Program-made: the position numbers and the translations under genes
The notes under the pieces: generated by a model
What the model was told of the DNA's origin: nothing
What the model saw: the letters and a program-made list of their open reading frames with translations, nothing else
The model's database searches: none
Part shown: positions 52,487 through 61,315 of the stretch, one piece after another
Layout: the number at the start of each line of letters is the position of its first letter
How positions within the stretch are numbered: position 1 is the stretch's first letter
NCBI RefSeq assembly: GCF_034180645.1
Contig: NZ_JAXFNY010000015.1
Span: 72,833-136,832 of the forward strand
Source: Mobiluncus sp034180645
GTDB taxonomy: Bacteria > Actinomycetota > Actinomycetes > Actinomycetales > Actinomycetaceae
Length of the DNA: 64,000 nt
Direction: 5' to 3'

Positions 52487-53573
52487 GCTCTTTCTCTCGA
52501 TTCTCTCGTTTGGTGCAATATTCCGCCCAGGTTTTCGACCAGGCGGCGAGTTTCGCATCAAACGGGGCGGTGAGACGCGCCATGACCCACGCCAGACCCA
52601 CTGTCGCCGCGAAGCACACCAGGGCGTAAACGTAGGGAGCGGCATCAGCCATGCCGAGTTCCCGCAGCGCCAGCATCGGCAAACGCTGCAACACATAAAC
52701 CCAGAACAGGTGTTTACCAAACCAGTGCAGCACGGGATTGTTCAGGTGTATGACTAGCGTGATTTGCACGACGAAAAGGCAAAACAGCATGGCTTCGAGC
52801 TCAAACACCAGGAAGCTCAAGTGATCGAGTTTAGTGGTGAGGACAAAGAGCGCCGCCGTGATGAGTAGCGCGGAGACGTAACCCCAGGTACGGCGGTAGA
52901 CGCGCTCGAAGCGGTCGCGAGCCAGGCAGTAGCACATGCCCAACAGATAACAGCACAGCGTGTTGTAGGTGTAGGTGGCGCTTCCTTTGAAATGCCACAT
53001 GAACACGGTAAAGCCTCCCACCAGAACACAGTTCAGGATGAAAGCCAGCCACGGGCGATTCCGGAAAATGCTAAACGCCAGCCAAGTCAGGACATAGAGC
53101 ACCAGAATCGCAAAAATGTACCAGCTGGAAGAGCCGATGGACTTCCAGCCGAGGAACGCCCACGCGGTCTGTGCCGGGGTGAACGGGCGGGACAGCGACA
53201 GGTTCATGATGATGAACAAGACCTGGGCGATAGCGAAGTTTACCCAGGTCACCGCCACGCGCTTGAGCGGCATAGTGTGGACATAGCCGGGCTTGTGCGC
53301 CAGAGAATATGCCACTCCGAACCCGGAATAGAACAGGAACAGAGCCACCATCAGCTGACCGAGACCCGTGGCAACGTGGTGCATCACCCCGTCCCACGCC
53401 GGGTTATAGGGCATGTAGGACCGGATGTGGGCATAAAACACAATCAGGATAAAGACACCGTTAATGCGGGTGGTGTGGTCATGGTCTAGGTATCCCTCGA
53501 AATTGTCGCCCTGCCGGTGAATCCTGGCGCCCCACAGCACCAGAATGACAATGAACAGCAGAAACAGGTTCAT
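52446..53573 (-). CDS. Acyltransferase 3 family-like membrane protein
   Basis: 375 residues from ATG 53573, which overlaps the xseB stop (ATGA). About ten membrane segments. T-R-I-N-G-V-F-I-L-I-V-F-Y-A-H-I near the start has the histidine expected of the AT3 family that modifies surface glycans, and F-L-F-Y-S-G-F-G matches the same family. The match is moderate, so substrate and acyl donor are unknown. The C-terminal charged tail is encoded across the end of greA. Confidence 0.7.
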   Translation of the reverse strand: MNLFLLFIVILVLWGARIHRQGDNFEGYLDHDHTTRINGVFILIVFYAHIRSYMPYNPAWDGVMHHVATGLGQLMVALFLFYSGFGVAYSLAHKPGYVHTMPLKRVAVTWVNFAIAQVLFIIMNLSLSRPFTPAQTAWAFLGWKSIGSSSWYIFAILVLYVLTWLAFSIFRNRPWLAFILNCVLVGGFTVFMWHFKGSATYTYNTLCCYLLGMCYCLARDRFERVYRRTWGYVSALLITAALFVLTTKLDHLSFLVFELEAMLFCLFVVQITLVIHLNNPVLHWFGKHLFWVYVLQRLPMLALRELGMADAAPYVYALVCFAATVGLAWVMARLTAPFDAKLAAWSKTWAEYCTKRENREKELSPGKGACPAPEP

Positions 53574-53824
53574 TGTGCTTGCCGTTCCGCGAGCTGGGCT
53601 GAGGCAGAGTCGAGGATAATCTGGCAGCGTGAGGCCAGAGCCTCGCCGCGATCCCACAGTTTCAAGGTGTCCTCCAAGGGTGCCCCAGCATTTTCCAGAG
53701 CCTGCACGGTTTCGATGAGTTCGGCGCGCGCCGCCTCATAGCTCATCTCAAAGACATCTTCGTTGCCTGCCACGCCCGTCCCCGCCGCGTCAGTCGGGGT
53801 CGGTTTATGATTTTTTGCGCTCAT
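53570..53824 (-). CDS. xseB: Exodeoxyribonuclease VII small subunit
   Basis: 84 residues, with the conserved core S-Y-E-A-A-R-A-E-L-I-E-T-V-Q-A-L-E and L-E-D-T-L-K-L-W-D-R-G-E-A-L. It assembles with XseA. AAAGGTAAAG precedes ATG; six bases separate it from the xseA stop. Confidence 0.92.
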   Translation of the reverse strand: MSAKNHKPTPTDAAGTGVAGNEDVFEMSYEAARAELIETVQALENAGAPLEDTLKLWDRGEALASRCQIILDSASAQLAERQAQ

Positions 53825-53830
53825 GATTCT

Positions 53831-55093
53831 TTACCTTTCATCTGTGTTTGGATTCGTGCCAAAAACGGTGGCGACCAGGGAGCCGCGCGCCAGCACGGCC
53901 TCCAGGAGGTCGCCCTTCTGAACTGCACCAGCGTCAGTTACTACGGTTTGGTCGGGTTTGCGCAGCACTGCATACCCGCGTTCTAAAGTGGCCTGGGGCG
54001 AGATGGCTCGCAAGGTTGCCCGCGCCGCCGCTAGGTCACGTGCCTGATTAGCCAGGACCGCCGCGACCCGCGACCGCAGGATTTCCAAGCTGTGGTTGAT
54101 GTCCCGGCGCCGTTCGTCTAAAGCCGCCAGCGGATTTTGCATGACCGGCCGGGAGCGAATCGCGTCAAGTTCACGCAGGCCCAGCTCTATACGGTTGGAA
54201 ATGAGCGCCGTCATCCGAGAGCGCGCCCCGTTCAACCCCTCAATTTCAGCGGCTAAGTCCGGGACAATCCGCTTGCCTGCATCGGTAGGGGTGGAGGCGC
54301 GGAAGTCCGCTACAAAATCCAGCAGCGGGGTGTCCTCCTCGTGTCCGACCGCGGAAACAATGGGAGTGCGCGCCAGGAAAGCCGCTCGCACCACGCTCTC
54401 ATCGGAGAATCCCAACAGGTCCTCCAGGGCCCCGCCCCCGCGCGTGACGACAATCACGTCAACCCCCTCAAGGGCGTCAAGCTCAGCGATGGCCGCACTG
54501 ACTTCCGCCGCGCAGCGTTCCCCTTGCACCGCTACCTCGCGAATCTCGAACTGTACCAGTGGCCAGCGCCGCGTCGCGTTTTCAATCACATCGGCCTGTG
54601 CCCGAGCGGCATGCCCGCAGATAAGCCCAACCCGTCGCGGGAGGAACGGCAAAGACTGCTTGTGCTCTCGGGCAAAAATCCCCTCGGCGGCGAGCTTTTG
54701 TTTCAGCTGTTCCAGCTGTTCGAGAAACCCGCCCAGGCCGGCCGGGTGAATCTCGGAGGCCATCAGGGACAGCGACCCGGTTTTCAGGTAGAAATCGGGC
54801 TTGACCCGCATAACCACTCGCGCTCCGGCGCTCAACGCCGAGCCGGCCGCAGCCACCACCCCACCAAACGCCTTGACCTGCATAGACATATCGGCTTCCA
54901 GGTCCTTCGCCACAAAAAAGGACATTCGGTTACCGGGGCGTTGGTTGTATTCGATGATTTGCGCTTCCACCCAGGTCGGATCGACCCGGTCGACGTATTT
55001 GCGCATATTTTCGCTCAGGCGGCTAAGCGGCCAGGGGTTTTCCCGGGTCGTCTCACGCGCAAGTCGCGCCGGTTCTGGTTTTCTCACTTCCAT
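53831..55093 (-). CDS. xseA: Exodeoxyribonuclease VII large subunit
   Basis: 420 residues from ATG 55093; the open frame continues upstream toward 55222 but that segment reads unlike the family and lies in the promoter region of ispH. The OB-fold domain (about 25-115: V-E-A-Q-I-I-E-Y) is followed by the nuclease core with G-L-I-C-G-H, D-V-I-V-V-T-R-G-G-G and G-H-E-E-D-T-P-L-L-D and then a coiled-coil C-terminus. It degrades single-stranded DNA. Confidence 0.92.
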   Translation of the reverse strand: MEVRKPEPARLARETTRENPWPLSRLSENMRKYVDRVDPTWVEAQIIEYNQRPGNRMSFFVAKDLEADMSMQVKAFGGVVAAAGSALSAGARVVMRVKPDFYLKTGSLSLMASEIHPAGLGGFLEQLEQLKQKLAAEGIFAREHKQSLPFLPRRVGLICGHAARAQADVIENATRRWPLVQFEIREVAVQGERCAAEVSAAIAELDALEGVDVIVVTRGGGALEDLLGFSDESVVRAAFLARTPIVSAVGHEEDTPLLDFVADFRASTPTDAGKRIVPDLAAEIEGLNGARSRMTALISNRIELGLRELDAIRSRPVMQNPLAALDERRRDINHSLEILRSRVAAVLANQARDLAAARATLRAISPQATLERGYAVLRKPDQTVVTDAGAVQKGDLLEAVLARGSLVATVFGTNPNTDER

Positions 55094-55276
55094 GACTCCA
55101 TCATGACACAGACCTCGGAGGTGACAATTTTCGAGTTTTGCCCCGGGGCGCAAACCGCTAAACTCAAGACAGTTGCACACCCGCCCGAGAAGGGGTGCCA
55201 CCCGGACTGCTGAGCGGGACACCTAGTGCGCCACTAACAAATCCGACCGGGGAACCTAGTGCGAAAGTGAGGACGG

Positions 55277-56317
55277 ATGGGGAAAGTTTTGCTGGCCTCA
55301 CCGCGAGGCTACTGCGCCGGGGTAGACCGCGCTGTCACGGCGGTGCAGCGTGCGCTCGAAGTTTACGGTCAACCCATCTACGTGCGCAAAGAGATTGTGC
55401 ACAACAAATGTGTGGTGCGCACCCTGGCTGACGCCGGGGCGATTTTTGTTGATGAATTGTCCGAGGTGCCCGCGGGTTCGCGAGTGGTTTTCTCAGCTCA
55501 CGGGGTGGCTCCGAGCGTTTATGCCGAAGCCGAGCAGCGCGGCCTGGAAGTGATTGACGCCACTTGTCCGCTGGTTTCCAAGGTGCATCGGGAGGCGCGG
55601 CGTTATGCCAACGAGGGCTACGACATTATTTTGATTGGCCACACCGGTCACGAGGAAGTGGAAGGAACCCTGGGAGTAGCCCCCAACAAGATTCACGTGA
55701 TTGACACGGATTGGGTCGATACCTCGGCTTTAGCTGCGGCGGAGGAGGAATCCGGGAGCGATGCCGCTGGCGGATTCGGGAATACTGCCGATAACGGAGT
55801 TCAGGACGACACGCCCGCAGCCGCGGATCCCCTGGCTGGGCTCAGCACCGACCCCGATGCCTTGCTGATTTGGCTGTCCCAAACGACTTTGTCGGTGGAT
55901 CAGACGGCGGCCACCGTAGCGCGTCTCCAGCGCAGATTTCCCGGTTTGATTAGCCCGCCATCGGACGATATTTGCTTCGCGACCCAGAACCGACAGGGTG
56001 CGGTTAAGGCTATGGCGCCCCAATGTGAGGTTGTCGTAGTTGTCGGTTCGGCCAACTCTTCGAACTCGGTGCGGCTGCGGGAAGTCGCTCTGCAGTCTGG
56101 AGCTGGTGCAGCCTACCGGGTCGAAGGCGCTCACGAGCTTAATCCGGATTGGTTTGCAGGAGCCAAGACCATCGGGGTGACCTCCGGGGCTTCGGTACCG
56201 GAAGTCCTGGTGACCGAGGTGTTGGAGTGGTTGGCGCAACGCGGGTTCGATGAGGTGCAAACGGTGCAAACCACGCAGGAAACGACCTCATTTGCCCTGC
56301 CAAAACCTCTGCGCTAG
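55277..56317 (+). CDS. ispH: 4-hydroxy-3-methylbut-2-enyl diphosphate reductase
   Basis: 346 residues. Iron-sulfur ligands C13 (G-Y-C-A-G-V), C98 (D-A-T-C-P-L-V) and C234 (D-D-I-C-F-A-T-Q-N-R) are present. It makes IPP and DMAPP in the last step of the non-mevalonate pathway. An Ala/Asp/Gly-rich insert of roughly 40 residues (about 152-193) interrupts the loop before L-I-W-L-S-Q-T-T-L. Start ATG after GTGAGG. Confidence 0.94.
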   Translation: MGKVLLASPRGYCAGVDRAVTAVQRALEVYGQPIYVRKEIVHNKCVVRTLADAGAIFVDELSEVPAGSRVVFSAHGVAPSVYAEAEQRGLEVIDATCPLVSKVHREARRYANEGYDIILIGHTGHEEVEGTLGVAPNKIHVIDTDWVDTSALAAAEEESGSDAAGGFGNTADNGVQDDTPAAADPLAGLSTDPDALLIWLSQTTLSVDQTAATVARLQRRFPGLISPPSDDICFATQNRQGAVKAMAPQCEVVVVVGSANSSNSVRLREVALQSGAGAAYRVEGAHELNPDWFAGAKTIGVTSGASVPEVLVTEVLEWLAQRGFDEVQTVQTTQETTSFALPKPLR

Positions 56318-56376
56318 CCGCGCGTGCACCTTAGGCAGATGCACCCGTGCTTCATTTGAGCCAGACGCGTGGTTTG

Positions 56377-56492
56377 GTGGGGTTCTGGCTTGGGGTGATG
56401 CTATTTGGTGATTAAAACGGGGTTGGTGGTCTATATGATCACGTACCCTTGTTTAATCGCCGATTTCGATCACAAGCTGTCGGGCCGCGAGG
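56377..56492. repeat. 116-bp interspersed repeat, copy B
   Basis: Same length and orientation as 30072-30187, about 88 percent identical by hand count. One arm difference (TTTAATCACC to TTTAATCGCC) still allows pairing as RNA. Confidence 0.8.
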
Positions 56493-56601
56493 GGACCCTC
56501 CCCCCTTCCGCCTCTCGCGAGCGCCCCGAGCGAACACCCCGAAACCCGGTAACAAACAGCCCCTAAATTTCTCGGATAACCCGCAATAAAACCTATTAAT
56601 T

Positions 56602-56640
56602 CGCTTCGGTGTGCCATATATGGCACACCGAAGCGTTTAA
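56602..56640 (+). terminator. Strong hairpin between ispH and ychF
   Basis: 15-bp perfect stem (56602-56616 with 56621-56635) with a TATA loop, followed by TTTAA. Lies 285 bases after ispH. Confidence 0.65.
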
Positions 56641-56702
56641 ATAGGATTAACGCCCGGGTTTAACCGGTTTAAGGGCGATTGGAAAACCACTAAGATTGAA
56701 GC

Positions 56703-57806
56703 ATGGCTTTAACTATCGGTATCGCGGGACTCCCCAATGTCGGCAAATCCACTATTTTCAACGCCCTAACTCGGGCGAACGTGCTAGCAGCGAACTATCC
56801 TTTCGCCACTATTGACCCCAATGTCGGCGTGGTTCCGCTACCCGACCCGCGGCTACAAGTCCTTTCAAATATGTTCCACTCGGAAAAGATCGTGCCCGCT
56901 ACCGTGTCATTTGTAGACATCGCCGGCATCGTCAAGGGCGCTTCTCAGGGCGAAGGCTTGGGTAACAAATTCCTGGCTAACATCCGCGAAGCCGACGCGA
57001 TTTGCCAAGTCACCCGGGCTTTCACCGACCCTGACGTGGTTCACGTCGAGGGCAAAATTGACCCCGCCTCTGATATCGAGACGATTTCTACCGAGCTGAT
57101 TCTGGCCGACCTGCAGACTCTCGAGAACACGATTCCCCGCCTACGCAAAGAAGTAAGCGGCAAGAAAACCCCGAAAGAAGTGCTGGCGGAAGCGGAAAAA
57201 TGCGAGGAATACCTCAACGCTGGTACGGTCCTCTCCAAAGAAATCGCATCGGGAAACCTGGATCGCGGCATCGTCAAAACTTTCCAACTCATGACTTCTA
57301 AACCTTTTATTTACGTTTTTAATATGGACTCCGACGGTTTGGCGGACAAGGCTAAACAGGCTGAACTAGCTGCACTGGTCGCCCCGGCCGAAGCGATTTT
57401 CCTGGACGGGGCTTTTGAAGCGGAGCTGGTGGAACTTGATGCCGAGGATGCCCACGAGATGCTGGCAGACGCCGGAATCGAAGAATCTGGCCTGGACAAA
57501 CTGGCGCGCGTCGGCTTTGACACGTTGGGACTGCAAACGTTCCTGACTGCCGGGGTGAAAGAATCTCGCGCCTGGACCATTCATCAGGGCGACACCGCCC
57601 CGCAGGCGGCCGGCGTGATACACACCGATTTTGAACGCGGATTCATTAAGGCCGACGTGATTTCTTACGATGAACTGGTGGAAATCGGCGACATTCATAA
57701 GGCTCGTGAGCTGGGCAAAGTCCGCCAGGAGGGCAAAGATTACGTGATGGCCGACGGCGACGTGGTCGAGTTCCGCACGGGGCTTACGTCAGGTGGTAAG
57801 AAGTAA
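56703..57806 (+). CDS. ychF: YchF/Obg-family P-loop ATPase
   Basis: 367 residues. G1 motif G-L-P-N-V-G-K-S-T, G3 D-I-A-G, and the TGS-like C-terminus (R-A-W-T-I-H-Q-G, F-I-K-A-D-V, G-D-V-V-E-F) are all present. It binds ATP and associates with ribosomes. The ribosome site is weak. Confidence 0.94.
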   Translation: MALTIGIAGLPNVGKSTIFNALTRANVLAANYPFATIDPNVGVVPLPDPRLQVLSNMFHSEKIVPATVSFVDIAGIVKGASQGEGLGNKFLANIREADAICQVTRAFTDPDVVHVEGKIDPASDIETISTELILADLQTLENTIPRLRKEVSGKKTPKEVLAEAEKCEEYLNAGTVLSKEIASGNLDRGIVKTFQLMTSKPFIYVFNMDSDGLADKAKQAELAALVAPAEAIFLDGAFEAELVELDAEDAHEMLADAGIEESGLDKLARVGFDTLGLQTFLTAGVKESRAWTIHQGDTAPQAAGVIHTDFERGFIKADVISYDELVEIGDIHKARELGKVRQEGKDYVMADGDVVEFRTGLTSGGKK

Positions 57807-58004
57807 CGACAGATTTAAGACTCTAGACCTGATCTCACGCAGCAAACACCGCCTTTATTATGACTAAGGGCTTTACTCATAATCAGCAGCGGGGCGCATT
57901 ATGGCAACACCCGGCGTTCGCCCGATCGGCAGCGGTTCCCGAGTGGTCTACGCCCAGGCATTCGTCTGACGCGAATTTCCGCAACCTGATACGGGTTCGC
58001 GTTG

Positions 58005-58580
58005 CTAGGCTTCACAGATGCGGTTGAGCCAGCGTGCGAAGTCTTGCCAGACAACGTCTTTATCCGTTTCGTTGAAGATTTCGTGACGATCGTTCGGGCA
58101 GACGTGGGTTTCGACGTCTCTCACGCCCGATTCCTGATATGCGTGACTCACGAGCCCTACTGCTTTCGCCCCGCCTACAGGGTCAACTGCACCTGAAGCG
58201 ATATAGAGCCCAACGGCAGGATCGAGGTTGAATGCGTCAGGCTGATTCACTGCGTGCAGACCGTGGAGGAGATGGGAGAAGAATGCATTACTTGGAGTGA
58301 ACCCGCACAGAGGATCAGACAGATAACGATCCACATTGCTGGTATCTCGCGACAACCAATCGAACTCTGTTCGTCGTTCAAACGGGCGGTTATATGGTCC
58401 GAAAGCTAGATTGTTTAACAAAGTGCCAGGCGCTTGCGGAGCCACTGCGGCTAACAGACCAGCTAGTCCTAATCCCGCTTATCCGAGGGCACCTGGCCAG
58501 TGTCCGGTGCCGATGATGGCTGCTCCAGCAAGTCCGTGTGAGGCGTGCTTGAGGTAGGTGCGCACGAGAAACGAGCCCAT
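58005..58580 (-). pseudogene. Alpha/beta hydrolase (lysophospholipase-like), 5'-truncated and with a stop
   Basis: From M-G-S-F-L-V-R-T-Y (ATG at 58580), which is the sequence that follows the nucleophile elbow in S33-type hydrolases, the frame runs 33 codons to a TAA at 58479-58481, where Tyr would be likely (G-A-L-G-[stop]-A-G-L-G), and continues to 58005. The later part has F-D-W-L-S-R-D, S-G-A-V-D-P-V-G and N-D-R-H-E-I-F-N-E-T, carrying the catalytic Asp and His. The N-terminal half with the nucleophile is missing. Confidence 0.75.
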
Positions 58581-59515
58581 AGCGAATGACGAACAGCGAA
58601 AGGCATACTGCGGCGGTGGGGAGGACGAAGGTCAGCACTGCGGTTTCAGCGGCGAAGACTTCCCGGATCTGCAGGCCGATCAGACCGAATGCAATGCCGT
58701 TGACGAGAAGGTTTGCGACTTCCCAGAAAATTAGTGCGCGCAATTCGCACGGAGCTATTCTCAGGGCGGTCGTGTCGGTTCGTCTCTAGAGCTGTAACGA
58801 CGACGGCAATCACACCTGAAACGCTGATGTAGTCTGCGATCATGTATGCGGCGAACGGAGCCACGATGCTAATCGCAACTTGAGCGGCCGTGGTTCGAAC
58901 AATACGATCGGCGACGCGATAGAGGAATCCGATGCCTAGCCCTATCAACACCGAGATTATTGCTGCCACCGGGAACTCCAAGAGTATCATCGGGCTAATG
59001 TGTTCTTGGTTTGCCAATACTGCGCTGAGCGCCGTTTGAAATAACACGATGGCGATGGCGTCGTTGAACAAACCTTCGACCTCTAGCAAAGACATCAGTT
59101 GTCGGGGCATTCGAGCCGAACCAGTGACCGCTTCAACCGCAACGGGATCGGTAGGGGCGATCGCCGCGCCAATGAGCAGAGCAAGCGGGAACGTCATGCC
59201 AGGCACAAGCCACCACGCGACGAATGCGGCGCCGAACGCCGTAACGATCGTGAGCCCAACAGCTAAAGACAGCAGGAGTCCCCACCGTTTTCGGAAAACC
59301 GACCAGCTTGTATTGCGTGCTGTGGCGAACAGCAGGGGTGGTAAGAAGAGCGGCAAAATGAGATCGGGGTCGATTCGCGGCACGCTCACGCCAGGTATGA
59401 ACGAGAGCGCGAACGCGCCGAGAAGCATAAGAATCGGATAGGGCAATCCGAGTTTCTCGCCAAGGGTGACGCACAGAACCGTCATCGCAAGCAAACCGAC
59501 TATCACAACAAGCAT
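58581..59515 (-). pseudogene. CPA1-type Na+/H+ antiporter, frameshifted and 3'-truncated
   Basis: From ATG 59515 the frame encodes the first ~240 residues of a NhaP-like exchanger (G-A-A-I-A-P-T-D-P-V-A-V-E-A-V, E-G-L-F-N-D-A-I-A-I-V). Near 58740-58750 the reading shifts: after A-R-T-N-F the conserved F-W-E-V-A-N-L-L-V-N-G-I-A-F-G-L-I-G-L-Q continues in another frame, up to V-I-R-Y at about 58585, where it joins the hydrolase remnant. The rest of the antiporter is absent. Confidence 0.78.
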
Positions 59516-59598
59516 GTGTCTATTGCCTCATCTTGGGTTCAAATGTCGCTTCCTCAGGTTCCCTGGGTAGCTTCCTGGGGTTAGCAAAACGACCTGGG

Positions 59599-61086
59599 TT
59601 ACAAAAACGGTTCAAAATCAGGCACGGGAAGACCAACGTATACGGTTTCGAGGTACGCCTCGATTCCTTCTTTCCCGCCTTCGCGCCCCATCCCAGATTG
59701 TTTCATGCCGCCAAATGGTGCCGCCGCATTCGAAATAGTTGCGGTGTTAACTCCGAGCATTCCAATCTCCAGTTGTTCGGCGAGGCGCAGCACGCGCGAC
59801 ATGTCTTTCGTATGGAAATAACCAGCCAGCCCCACGGAGTCACTATTAATAATTGAAATGAGTTCTTTTTCGTTCGTGAATCGGACGACGGGAGCAACGG
59901 GACCAAAGATCTCTTTCACGATGATGTCGGAATCAATAGGAACATCAGCAATGACTGTCGGTTCCAAGAAGAACCCGTCATGCTCAGGTCGTGTGCCTCC
60001 AGTGAGAACTTTCGCTCCGCGCTGTTGCGCGTCGTCGAGAAGCGCGGTAACGGATGCCAGCTGCTTGCTGGAGACGAGAGGTCCAACGTCAACGCCGTCA
60101 TCGAGACCATCGCCGATAACTTGCGTCGATAGCGCCTGGGAGAACTTGGTTGTGAATTCATCGTAGACGGAATCATGAACGAAGAAATGATCTGCAGCGT
60201 TGCACGCTTCGCCCATATTACGCAGTTTCGTTGTCACCGCGCATTCGACCGCGAGATCGACGTCAGCGTCGTCAAACACGATGAATGGCGCGTTGCCACC
60301 GAGTTCCATGGATGTGCGTAACACATGATCAGCTGCTTCATGGAGCAGAACTTTGCCGACGCGGGTAGAGCCTGTGAAGGAGAGTTTACGTAGGCGGGGA
60401 TCTTGAATCATCGGGCCTGTGAGTTCGGGCGAACTGGATGTGGGCAGTACTGCGAAGACGCCGTCTGGCACCCCTGCCTCTTTCATGATCTTGGCAAAGA
60501 GTAACGATGTGAGTGGGGTGTCTTCAGAGGGTTTCAAGATGGCAACATTTCCTGCAGCGAAAGCTGGACCGACTTTGCGTGTTGCCATGGCGAGAGGGAA
60601 GTTCCAAGGCGTAATTAGCAGGCAAGGCCCAACTGGCCGGCGAACCACCACGGCTTGGAGGTGACCTTCGGGGAGGCGGAAATAATCGCCACGAATCCGC
60701 ACAGCTTCATCTGCGAACCATCTGAGAAATTCAGCTCCATAGGTAACTTCTGCATCTGACTGCGTGAGTGGTTTGCCCATTTCAAGCGTCATCAGGGTTG
60801 CCAGCGTTGAGCGGTATTTACCGTTCGCGAGTTCAAAGGCGCGGCGCAGAATCGCAGAGCGTTCACGTGGAGCTGTAGCTGCCCATGTGGCTTGCGCGCT
60901 CGCTGCAAGGTTGAGCGCGCGGGCGCCGTCTTCGGGCGTGGCGTCAGCGACAGTCGTCAACACGCGGCCTGTTGCTGGATTGATTACCTCGAAACGCTTA
61001 CCTGAACTAGAAGCGACGAATTCACCGTTAATGAAGAGATCAGTGGGGACGTCGGCGATAAACTCTGCGATGTTGATCAATGCCAT
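59599..61086 (-). CDS. gabD: NAD(P)-dependent aldehyde dehydrogenase, succinate-semialdehyde type
   Basis: 495 residues. Motifs: P-W-N-F-P-L-A (cofactor), F-T-G-S-T-R-V-G, catalytic glutamate in M-E-L-G-G-N-A-P-F, nucleophile cysteine in N-M-G-E-A-C-N-A-A-D, and E-I-F-G-P-V. The pattern fits the succinate-semialdehyde dehydrogenase subgroup; the exact aldehyde is not proven. AAAGGAG precedes ATG 61086. Confidence 0.85.
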   Translation of the reverse strand: MALINIAEFIADVPTDLFINGEFVASSSGKRFEVINPATGRVLTTVADATPEDGARALNLAASAQATWAATAPRERSAILRRAFELANGKYRSTLATLMTLEMGKPLTQSDAEVTYGAEFLRWFADEAVRIRGDYFRLPEGHLQAVVVRRPVGPCLLITPWNFPLAMATRKVGPAFAAGNVAILKPSEDTPLTSLLFAKIMKEAGVPDGVFAVLPTSSSPELTGPMIQDPRLRKLSFTGSTRVGKVLLHEAADHVLRTSMELGGNAPFIVFDDADVDLAVECAVTTKLRNMGEACNAADHFFVHDSVYDEFTTKFSQALSTQVIGDGLDDGVDVGPLVSSKQLASVTALLDDAQQRGAKVLTGGTRPEHDGFFLEPTVIADVPIDSDIIVKEIFGPVAPVVRFTNEKELISIINSDSVGLAGYFHTKDMSRVLRLAEQLEIGMLGVNTATISNAAAPFGGMKQSGMGREGGKEGIEAYLETVYVGLPVPDFEPFL

Positions 61087-61315
61087 AGGAATTCTCCTTT
61101 CTGTACGTGCTGGCGGCAGTGCCGAGCTGTGGAGACGACGATGTCTAGACGGCGGTGTCTAGATATGTGGGCGTTCTGACAGTTCGCCTGCGCGCCGGGT
61201 AGATTCGGTGTAACTAGTTTAACGCGAGCCCGCCACAGTGCTAGCTCTCAGCTCGAGCCGCCCTAGTGCTAGCTAGCTTTGCTCGAGCTCATGTAGCTGC
61301 TGTGCCCGCTTTGCT

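Larger units (their letters stand above)
56318..56702. other. 385-base intergenic region between ispH and ychF
   Basis: Contains the second copy of the 116-bp repeat (56377-56492) and a terminator hairpin (56602-56640). No reading frame supported. Confidence 0.65.

Noticed and set aside
55094..55222. N-terminal extension of xseA
   Set aside because: Sequence not typical of XseA and it occupies the region upstream of divergent ispH.
57858..57884. Hairpin ATTATGA...TCATAAT after ychF
   Set aside because: Only a 7-bp stem without a T run; too weak to call a terminator.
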